Source: Bacteroidales bacterium (GTDB taxonomy: Bacteria > Bacteroidota > Bacteroidia > Bacteroidales > UBA3663). Taken from it: a stretch of DNA of 6,745 nucleotides. The notes beneath the pieces were generated by a model. That model was not told the origin of the DNA. It made no database searches and worked only from the letters and a program-made list of their open reading frames with translations. Position 1 is the first letter of the stretch; every line of letters starts with the position of its first letter. The stretch lies in assembly GCA_017632695.1 (NCBI GenBank), contig JAGBQS010000250.1, positions 1 through 6,745 of the forward strand. The letters run 5' to 3'. Positions 1 to 5,744 of this stretch are shown piece after piece. Made by a program: the position numbers and the translations under genes.

Positions 1-297
1 AGCCTCAACATCCTTAGCCTTGATGGCCGAGTTGATCAGGTCGATCAGGATCTTCTCGCCCTGGATGTACAGGTTCTTGTTGTAATCAGGCACAGCCTCA
101 TAAAGAGGAGCCCAGAACTCGTAAGCTTCCTTGTAGTTCTTCTGCTTCGAGTACTCAAAATACAAAGAGTTGTTCTCCAAAACAGTGTTTCCGTTCGAGC
201 ACTGCTTCTCATCGTTAGGATTCGGAGTCTGTGCCGACAAAGCGGTTGCGCTCATGGCAAGTGCGGCTCCAAACAAAAACTTAAAAGATGTCTTCAT
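1..297 (-). CDS. Exported TPR-like protein, N-terminal 99 residues (3' end outside window)
   Basis: This gene is cut by the left edge, so only the N-terminal 99 residues are present. It opens with a clear Sec signal peptide: a Lys start, a hydrophobic core over about residues 6-20, and a likely signal peptidase I cut after Ala22 (LSA|Q). No lipobox Cys is present, so a soluble periplasmic protein is more likely than a lipoprotein. Residues about 40-80 look like a TPR-type helical pair, with KNYKEAYEFW followed by a Pro and a Tyr-rich second helix. The ATG at 295-297 is supported by an in-frame TAA at 310-312, five codons upstream. The gene follows the barrel gene by 48 bp without a visible promoter, so it is probably cotranscribed with it. 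I recall similar TPR proteins beside this barrel family in Bacteroidales. The function is unknown, and the TPR assignment rests on a short stretch. Confidence 0.8.
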   Translation of the reverse strand, partial: MKTSFKFLFGAALAMSATALSAQTPNPNDEKQCSNGNTVLENNSLYFEYSKQKNYKEAYEFWAPLYEAVPDYNKNLYIQGEKILIDLINSAIKAKDVEA

Positions 298-345
298 AGA
301 ATGTATATATTAAATGAATAAATATTTCGTACGAACTTCAGCACA

Positions 346-1656
346 TCAGAACAGACGGCTGCGGTAGAACATCATCTCGTTGAACGTAATACCGAACGTG
401 ATATGCAGATAGTCTTCGCTCAGAATATTGCTTTTCGAGGGCTGCAGATGGGTATACGAAACCGACAGATTCAGCAGGCTGCGCTTGTTGAGCGTCGGCA
501 TACCGATACCGCAGGTTACCGAATACTCCGTATTCTGGCTTCCGTAGCTTTCAATGTAGGAATTCTTGACCGAAGCACCCACGCGATACAGACAGGTCGG
601 GAAATAGTTCTGTGCGTAGAGTTTCGGACGGTATTCCGCGCCGACAGCCACCTTCGAGATGTTCTGATACACATTGCTTGCCTTGTTCAGGTTAGCATCG
701 AATCCGGCCACCTTCGCCCAGTTCTCAAAACTGTATTCGCCCGTAAGCGTCAGACGCCTGTCGTACTGGTAGCTCACACCTGCTCCGAACTTGACGGGAG
801 CATAGAACGTATTCCTGCCCGAAGTACTGATTGTATCCGTTCCGGAAACCTTCAGCACATCGCTGTGAACCGACAGAGGCGTACGCGGAGCAAAGGTAGC
901 GCCCAGGATCAGGTTTCTGGAAGGACCCAACAGGTGGGTATACTGGGCGCCGAACAGGAGGTCGAAGCCCTTCACCGTATAACTGCGGCCCGTATAGGTA
1001 CTGTTGCCCTGACCGCTGCTCACATACATAGATCCCGCATGCTCCACAGCTCCGCAGATATAGCCGGCCGAAACACCCAGGTTCAGGGTCTGCGTCCGGG
1101 CCTTGACCGGCTCCCAGGCAAGCGAAAGCTGGAAATGCTGCAGACCGCCGTTACCGGAATAGGTATTGCTGTACACCAGCGTATCGTTATTGACGAGGGC
1201 GTTCCCGATAGCCTGTTCAGTCTCGTTACCGTACTCATAGCCTACCATCGAGTAGGGAGTATAGGCAATCGAGCCGGCAAAACGGTTCCACAACGGGAAA
1301 TGGAAGGTCAGATAGCTGAAACCTGCATTCCAGTCATGTTCACGCGAACCGTTCTCGCTAACCGAGAACCATTCGGCATCCAGACCCGTATCGAAAATCA
1401 TCGTAAGCGTATCGATAGCGGTCAGCGAAGCCGGGTTATACAGGTTGGTATACAGATTGGAACGAAGGGCAATACCGGCATCGCCCATAGCGCGGGTGCT
1501 GGCATTACCTACGGTTCCCAGTTTACCGAAACCATAGCGTGTATATGGAGAAGAGGTCAGGTTACTCGGATTCAGATTCTGAGCGTAGCCTGTCGTGCAC
1601 AGGACTGCCATACATAAGGCAATCAGCCACGAAGTTTCTTTCTTCTTGATTATCAT
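346..1656 (-). CDS. Predicted outer-membrane beta-barrel protein of a Bacteroidetes family (FadL/PorV-like)
   Basis: The 436-residue product begins with a signal peptide: a KKK patch at residues 4-6, a hydrophobic core over about 10-22, and a likely cut after Ala25 (GYA|Q). The mature start carries SPYTRYGFG (36-44), then RAMGDAGIA (55-63) and NPAS (74-77). This N-terminal signature is shared by FadL/OmpP1- and PorV-like barrels in Bacteroidetes. The rest alternates polar and aromatic/hydrophobic residues as in amphipathic beta-strands, and the chain ends in Phe, common for outer-membrane barrels. It should sit in the outer membrane; the ligand is unknown, and lipid or hydrophobic transport would be only a guess. 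The start is firm because an in-frame TAA (1657-1659) lies directly before the ATG. Transcription probably starts from the promoter at 1690-1721 and continues into the downstream TPR gene. Length and ends look intact. Confidence 0.85.
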   Translation of the reverse strand: MIIKKKETSWLIALCMAVLCTTGYAQNLNPSNLTSSPYTRYGFGKLGTVGNASTRAMGDAGIALRSNLYTNLYNPASLTAIDTLTMIFDTGLDAEWFSVSENGSREHDWNAGFSYLTFHFPLWNRFAGSIAYTPYSMVGYEYGNETEQAIGNALVNNDTLVYSNTYSGNGGLQHFQLSLAWEPVKARTQTLNLGVSAGYICGAVEHAGSMYVSSGQGNSTYTGRSYTVKGFDLLFGAQYTHLLGPSRNLILGATFAPRTPLSVHSDVLKVSGTDTISTSGRNTFYAPVKFGAGVSYQYDRRLTLTGEYSFENWAKVAGFDANLNKASNVYQNISKVAVGAEYRPKLYAQNYFPTCLYRVGASVKNSYIESYGSQNTEYSVTCGIGMPTLNKRSLLNLSVSYTHLQPSKSNILSEDYLHITFGITFNEMMFYRSRLF

Positions 1657-1689
1657 TTAATTCTTGCGATAGCACATCAATACAACGTG

Positions 1690-1721
1690 CAAAGGTACAC
1701 AATTATCCGCAGATAGCAAAA
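1690..1721 (-). promoter_or_regulatory. Bacteroidetes-type promoter for the barrel-TPR operon
   Basis: Read on the minus strand, TTTTG (1717-1721) is followed after exactly 19 bp by TACCTTTG (1690-1697). This is a full match to the Bacteroidetes -33 TTTG / -7 TAnnTTTG promoter. Transcription would start a few bases downstream, near 1683-1687, giving a leader of about 27-30 nt before the ATG at 1656. The site lies in the 93-bp gap after guaA, so the barrel gene need not depend on guaA transcription. The leader has no obvious Shine-Dalgarno sequence, as is usual in this group. Confidence 0.75.
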
Positions 1722-1749
1722 TTTTTAAGTTTTTTTAACTATCCAACAC

Positions 1750-3357
1750 TTATTCCCATTCGATTGTCGACGGCGGTTTTGACGAAATATCATAGCAAAC
1801 GCGGTTCACGCCACGCACCTTATTGATAATCTCGTTCGAAACCTTAGCCATGAAGTCGTAAGGCAGATGTGCCCAGTCGGCGGTCATGGCATCCGTCGAG
1901 GTTACGGCACGCAGGGCAACCGGATGCTCGTAAGTACGCTCATCGCCCATCACACCCACGCTGCGGACGGTACTCAGCAGCACGGTACCTGCCTGCCAGA
2001 TCTGGTCGTAGAGGCTCACCTCGATTTCGCCGTCCTTCATGTCGGCAGGCACACCTGCAGCCAGCACTCGACGTGCTTCCTCGCCGCTCAGCTTGACCTT
2101 ATACTCGCGCAGACCGCGGATATAGATATCGTCGGCATCCTGCAGGATACGCACCTTCTCGGGGGTGATATCGCCCAGAATACGCACGGCCAGACCCGGA
2201 CCCGGGAACGGATGACGCGTAATCAGGTGTTCAGGCATACCTAACTGTCGGCCCACGCGACGCACCTCATCCTTGAACAGCCACTTCAGCGGCTCGCAGA
2301 GGCTCAGATGCATTTCCTTAGGCAGACCGCCCACGTTATGATGGCTCTTGATGACCTTACCCGTAATATTCAGGCTCTCGATGCGGTCCGGATAGATCGT
2401 ACCCTGAGCCAGCCACTTGGCGTCCTTGATCTTCTGTGCCTCGGCATTGAATACCTCCACAAAGTCGCGGCCGATGATCTTACGTTTCTGTTCCGGATCG
2501 GTCACGCCTGCCAGATCGGCAAAGAACTTCTCCGAAGCATCCACACCTATCACATTCAGACCCAGACACTCATAGTCGTGCATCACATCGCGGAACTCGT
2601 TTTTGCGAAGCATACCGTGATCCACAAAAATACAGGTCAGGTTCTTGCCGATGGCACGGTTCAGCAGCACGGCAGCCACCGAGCTGTCCACGCCGCCCGA
2701 AAGACCCAGAATCACGCGGTCGTTACCCACCTGCGCCTTCAGTTCGGCAACGGTAGTATCCACAAAGCTGGCAGCACTCCAGTCCTGCTTGCTTCCGCAG
2801 ATGTTCACCACGAAGTTACGGAGCAGTTGGGTACCCTGAACCGAGTGGAACACCTCCGGATGGAACTGAACCGCCCAGACCGGGTTCTTGGTCGAAGCGT
2901 ATGCAGCATACTTCACGTTAGCCGTCGAGGCGATGCACTTGCAGTCCGAAGGGATAGCCGTGATGGTATCTCCGTGGCTCATCCAGACCTGGCTGTTGGG
3001 CACAAAGCCCTCGAAGAGCGGGTTCCGGGCATCGAACTCCTGCAGGTTAGCGCGACCGTATTCACGGCTGTCGGCCTTCTCGACCTTACCGCCATTTGCA
3101 TAACTGATGAACTGTGCGCCATAGCAGATGCCGAGCACAGGGATGCGTCCGACGAACTGACTGAGGTCGACCTTAAAGGCCTCCGGATCGTGTACAGAAT
3201 ACGGCGAACCGCTTAAAATGACGCCAATGACGGAATCGTCGCCTTGAGGAAACTTGTTGTAAGGCACAATTTCACAGAAGGTGTCGAGTTCGCGTACCCG
3301 TCGTCCGATCAACTGGGTGGTCTGCGAACCGAAATCGAGAATGATGATTTTCTGCAT
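1750..3357 (-). CDS. guaA: GMP synthase (glutamine-hydrolysing)
   Basis: GuaA converts XMP, ATP and glutamine to GMP, AMP, pyrophosphate and glutamate, the last step of de novo guanine nucleotide synthesis in the cytoplasm. The product is a complete 535-residue two-domain enzyme. Residues about 1-187 form the class I glutamine amidotransferase domain with nucleophile Cys78 (GICYG) and His166/Glu168 (FHPE). Residues about 195-400 are the ATP pyrophosphatase domain, with the P-loop SGGVDSS at 220-226 and KSHHNVGGLP at 337-346. The C-terminal dimerisation and XMP-binding part has HPFPGPGLA (382-390), RSVGVMGDERTYEHPVALRA (465-484) and the hallmark end KPPSTIEWE. Every key residue I looked for is present, so it should be active. 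The length is slightly above the 525 residues of the E. coli enzyme. It lies 58 bp after the 731-residue TPR gene; that gap has no consensus promoter and is too short for a typical purine riboswitch plus expression platform, so readthrough from upstream is the simplest model. Confidence 0.98.
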   Translation of the reverse strand: MQKIIILDFGSQTTQLIGRRVRELDTFCEIVPYNKFPQGDDSVIGVILSGSPYSVHDPEAFKVDLSQFVGRIPVLGICYGAQFISYANGGKVEKADSREYGRANLQEFDARNPLFEGFVPNSQVWMSHGDTITAIPSDCKCIASTANVKYAAYASTKNPVWAVQFHPEVFHSVQGTQLLRNFVVNICGSKQDWSAASFVDTTVAELKAQVGNDRVILGLSGGVDSSVAAVLLNRAIGKNLTCIFVDHGMLRKNEFRDVMHDYECLGLNVIGVDASEKFFADLAGVTDPEQKRKIIGRDFVEVFNAEAQKIKDAKWLAQGTIYPDRIESLNITGKVIKSHHNVGGLPKEMHLSLCEPLKWLFKDEVRRVGRQLGMPEHLITRHPFPGPGLAVRILGDITPEKVRILQDADDIYIRGLREYKVKLSGEEARRVLAAGVPADMKDGEIEVSLYDQIWQAGTVLLSTVRSVGVMGDERTYEHPVALRAVTSTDAMTADWAHLPYDFMAKVSNEIINKVRGVNRVCYDISSKPPSTIEWE

Positions 3358-3415
3358 TGCAATATATTTAATAATGTAATAAATTCTTATCGTTTGCGAG
3401 CTGGGAAATTTATCC

Positions 3416-5611
3416 CTACTCCTGCGCCCTCTTCAGTACCGCATAAGCCTGCGCCAGACCCAGCTCGCCGGCCTTGCTGAGGTCGGCAATACCCGCCTTG
3501 GTCTTACCCGTACGGAGGTAAATCAGGCCGCGGTTGTAGTAGGCTTCGGCAAAGTTCGGATACAGGCGGATCGCCTCGTTCAGGTCGCCGATAGCCTCAT
3601 CGAAGTTATTCATCTTGGCCGAAATGAAGGCGCGGTTGTAGTAGGCATACACAAACGTAGGCGAAAGCTTGATGACCTTATCCAGGTCGCGCAACGCCAG
3701 TTCGCACTCCACCTTCCGCACCTGGGCCAGATGTTCGGCCTCCAGACGGGCCTTCTCCTGAGCCGTCAGCACGCCCGAGTTCACACGGATATTCAGGCCC
3801 GTCGACTGCACATTAGCCGCCTGCTGGCTGCCCACGGCTGCCAGAGCCGCATTCTTCAGCTCCTCGTCCACGTTACTGTTACGCACGCTTGCCTGACCTG
3901 CCTTCTCGTCCACCTCTAACTGCCTGAAGCGCAGCACGGCCCGGTTAAAGTAAGCCAGAATGAAGTTATCCTTACGCAGGAGCACCTCGTTCAGGTCGTT
4001 CAGGGCACTCTGGTAATCCTGAACCAGCATGTAATCCAGGCTTCGGCCGAAGTAGGAAATCATATTGCCTCCGTTCAGACCTATAAGACGGCTGTAATCG
4101 TCGATGCTTGTAAAATGCGCCCTTACCTGAGCCTGCGTCAGCATAGGTTCGTTGTTCACGCACTTCAGACGCTGCGACAGGAGTCCTGCGCGGTTAAAGT
4201 CGCTCAGGTTCTTCTCGAAGTAAATCAGCTGGCGCGTTTCCTCGTGCTTCTCGTAATAGGTCAGCACAAACATCGGCTGCATCTCCACGCTGCCCTTCTT
4301 GTCCTGCACTCGTCCGCGCAGTTCATTGCTGTAGCGCTGGTTCTCGTCGCCCACGCTACTGGTAATCAGACGGTTGAACTTCCGGATATTCCGGTCGCTT
4401 TCCCGACGTGTCCGTTCGTCGTCCGTCAGCTCATCATCGGCCAGTTCCGCCTCGGCATCCATTTCCTCGACGGTCTTTCCGGCTGCCACACGGGCCTTTT
4501 CGCGCTCCTCATGTTCATGTTTCACGCGGTTCTGGACGGCAAATGCCAGTTTGTAATCCTCGTCCGACAGCTTCGACCGGCCCAGCTTCCTGCGCGCCTC
4601 GCTTCGGGCATACAGGACCGGGAAGTAGTTCGGATGCTGTTCGTACACCATCGTGTAATCCTCAATAGCCCCCTGCAGGTCGCCCACCTCATCGCGCAGA
4701 ATGGCGCGGTTATAGATGGCAAACGTATTGTCGGGCTCCTGGGCAATCACGGCCGAGAAATCCTCGATGGCACGGTTACGGTCGCCCACCTGAGCACGCA
4801 GCAGACCGCGGTTATAATGGCCGACGGTACTGTTAGGCTCCAGTTCGAGGGCCGTATCATAATCGCCGATAGCCCCGTTCAGATCCTCGGAGTTATAGCG
4901 GATAAAAGCGCGGTTGATGTAGTACGAAGGCTGTTCCGGATCCAGACGTATCGCCTTGTTCATATCCTCCAGGGCGGCAGTATGTTCCTCCTGCTGTTCC
5001 AGGAGCATCGAACGCAAGGCAAACGCAAACGAGTTGCCCTTGTCCAGTGTGATGGCCTTGTTGAGCAGTTCCAGCGCCTGCAGACTGTCGCCCAGTTCAA
5101 TTTTCAGCTGGGCGCGCGTCATGTAGGCCGACGGCTCGTTCGGGAAGAGGTCCATGAAGTGCTGGAAGCAGCTGTCGGCGGTCTGATACTCCTTCTTCAG
5201 CGCATAGCTTACGCCCAGCGCCCTCAGGAAGGTCTTGTTCTCCGGCTGCTCCTTCAGGCCCGCCTCAAAGTCGGCAATGGCGGCATCATACTGACGCATG
5301 TTCTGTCGGGCGATACCGCGCACCTGGTAAGCCGTGGCAATGAACGGGTTACGTTCCAGACAGGCCGTAGCATCCTGCTCGGCACCCAGATAATCGTCCA
5401 GATAGATTTTGGCAATACTGCGGTACAGATAGGGTTCCGGCAGATAAGGCTTCACGCCTATCACCTCATTAAAATACTGGATGGAGAGGACATAATCCTC
5501 AAAATAAAGCGCATTGCGGCCGATAATCATCACGCGGTCAGTATTGATCTGCGACAACGCACAGGTCAAGGCCGACACGAAACAGAACAGGAATACCGTA
5601 ATACGCTTCAT
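3416..5611 (-). CDS. Secreted multi-TPR protein with a charged central linker
   Basis: The 731-residue protein has a signal peptide (KR at 2-3, hydrophobic core about 4-18, likely cut near Ser20|Gln21), so it probably acts in the periplasm. An N-terminal superhelix has consecutive TPRs in strict 34-residue register from about residues 60, 94, 128, 162, 196, 230, 264 and 298. A poorer unit lies at 26-59 and a decaying one starts at 332. Residues about 361-511 are a non-TPR linker, acidic and charged over 379-408, followed by a possible small folded part (445-475). TPRs resume at about 517, 552, 655 and 689; the unit begun at 552 is split by an insert of about 68 residues before its second helix at about 635-650. 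The start is firm: an in-frame TAA (5615-5617) lies two codons upstream. A promoter at 5632-5662 gives a very short leader. TPRs suggest protein binding; no enzymatic domain is visible, and the partner and function are unknown. It is likely cotranscribed with guaA. Confidence 0.9.
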   Translation of the reverse strand: MKRITVFLFCFVSALTCALSQINTDRVMIIGRNALYFEDYVLSIQYFNEVIGVKPYLPEPYLYRSIAKIYLDDYLGAEQDATACLERNPFIATAYQVRGIARQNMRQYDAAIADFEAGLKEQPENKTFLRALGVSYALKKEYQTADSCFQHFMDLFPNEPSAYMTRAQLKIELGDSLQALELLNKAITLDKGNSFAFALRSMLLEQQEEHTAALEDMNKAIRLDPEQPSYYINRAFIRYNSEDLNGAIGDYDTALELEPNSTVGHYNRGLLRAQVGDRNRAIEDFSAVIAQEPDNTFAIYNRAILRDEVGDLQGAIEDYTMVYEQHPNYFPVLYARSEARRKLGRSKLSDEDYKLAFAVQNRVKHEHEEREKARVAAGKTVEEMDAEAELADDELTDDERTRRESDRNIRKFNRLITSSVGDENQRYSNELRGRVQDKKGSVEMQPMFVLTYYEKHEETRQLIYFEKNLSDFNRAGLLSQRLKCVNNEPMLTQAQVRAHFTSIDDYSRLIGLNGGNMISYFGRSLDYMLVQDYQSALNDLNEVLLRKDNFILAYFNRAVLRFRQLEVDEKAGQASVRNSNVDEELKNAALAAVGSQQAANVQSTGLNIRVNSGVLTAQEKARLEAEHLAQVRKVECELALRDLDKVIKLSPTFVYAYYNRAFISAKMNNFDEAIGDLNEAIRLYPNFAEAYYNRGLIYLRTGKTKAGIADLSKAGELGLAQAYAVLKRAQE
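3449..4063 (-). repeat. C-terminal TPR-coding repeats, including a 15-bp exact repeat 102 bp apart
   Basis: This region codes for residues 517-721, about four TPRs, one of them interrupted. The last two units are most alike: the 15-base plus-strand string GCGGTTGTAGTAGGC occurs at 3530-3544 and at 3632-3646, one repeat length apart. It encodes YYNR plus the flanking residues of helix A in both. The likeness could reflect a duplication of the last unit or constraint on the motif with shared codon choice. Confidence 0.75.
4619..5434 (-). repeat. Eight tandem 102-bp degenerate coding repeats (N-terminal TPR array)
   Basis: Each 102-bp unit encodes one 34-residue TPR (residues 60-331 of the 731-residue protein). 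The period is visible in the DNA: GCGGTTATA on the plus strand occurs at 4706-4714 and again at 4808-4816, exactly 102 bp apart, at the codons for the YNRA/YNRG position of helix A. Most units have diverged well beyond this, so the array is old rather than a recent expansion. Confidence 0.8.
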
Positions 5612-5631
5612 TATTTATATAATTTCGGGCG

Positions 5632-5662
5632 CAAAGATAACTCAAAAAAGGCAAATTCACAA
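5632..5662 (-). promoter_or_regulatory. Bacteroidetes-type promoter for the TPR-guaA unit
   Basis: On the minus strand, GTTG (TTG at 5660-5662) is followed after 20 bp by TATCTTTG (5632-5639), a full match to TAnnTTTG with correct spacing. Transcription would start only about 13-17 nt before the ATG at 5611, so the leader is very short and leaves little room for a regulatory RNA structure. The -33 part is weaker than in the other two promoters, being TTG rather than TTTG. Confidence 0.7.
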
Positions 5663-5700
5663 CTTTTCATCCCAAAAGTTTGTATATTTTGGCAACTTTT
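5660..5700. repeat. Inverted and direct copies of a 7-bp motif between divergent promoters
   Basis: AACTTTT at 5661-5667 faces its exact reverse complement AAAAGTT at 5674-5680 across a 6-bp spacer. AACTTTT recurs at 5694-5700. The direct copies are CAACTTTT (5660-5667 and 5693-5700), 33 bp apart, about three helical turns. The first two copies overlap the -33 elements of the left- and rightward promoters, and the third lies just upstream of the rightward -7 element. The arrangement could be an operator, but the motif is short and AT-rich and may be chance. Confidence 0.45.
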
Positions 5701-5710
5701 ATTACTTTTG
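5679..5710 (+). promoter_or_regulatory. Bacteroidetes-type promoter for the AmpG-like transporter
   Basis: TTTG (5679-5682) is followed after 20 bp by TACTTTTG (5703-5710), a full match to TAnnTTTG. Transcription would begin a few bases downstream, leaving a leader of about 28-31 nt before the ATG at 5745. The leader is A-rich with no Shine-Dalgarno sequence. The -33 elements of this and the leftward promoter are only 16 bp apart, so the two polymerases may compete or share a regulator. Confidence 0.72.
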
Positions 5711-5744
5711 CCGCCATATTTAGCAAAAATTCACATTTAACAAT

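Noticed and set aside
403..1617. Plus-strand open frame opposite the barrel gene (404 codons)
   Set aside because: It lies almost wholly inside the well-supported barrel gene, has no convincing start context, and reads as low-complexity antisense protein.
1717..1749. Possible intrinsic terminator after guaA
   Set aside because: The minus strand here has AGTT, an A-run and AACT, but the stem is only four AT-rich pairs and there is no GC stem followed by a U tract. It does not qualify as a terminator.
2308..3216. Plus-strand open frame opposite guaA (302 codons)
   Set aside because: It is antisense to conserved GMP synthase coding sequence, and no family is recognisable in its product.
3358..3415. 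Purine-responsive riboswitch before guaA
   Set aside because: The gap is only 58 bp and AT-rich, with no paired three-helix structure that I can trace.
3403..3416. Small inverted repeat GGGA/TCCC just after the TPR stop codon
   Set aside because: The stem is four base pairs with no U tract, and it is readily explained by chance.
5561..5611. Lipoprotein lipobox in the 731-residue TPR protein (ALTC at residues 14-17)
   Set aside because: The residue before the Cys is Thr rather than Gly, Ala or Ser, and a normal signal peptidase I site follows, so a soluble exported protein is preferred.
4115..5740. Long plus-strand open frame opposite the 731-residue TPR gene (541 codons)
   Set aside because: It is antisense to a gene with a perfect TPR register, signal peptide and promoter. 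Its product is His/Arg/Gln/Val-rich without a recognisable domain, as expected of an antisense shadow made by biased codon use.
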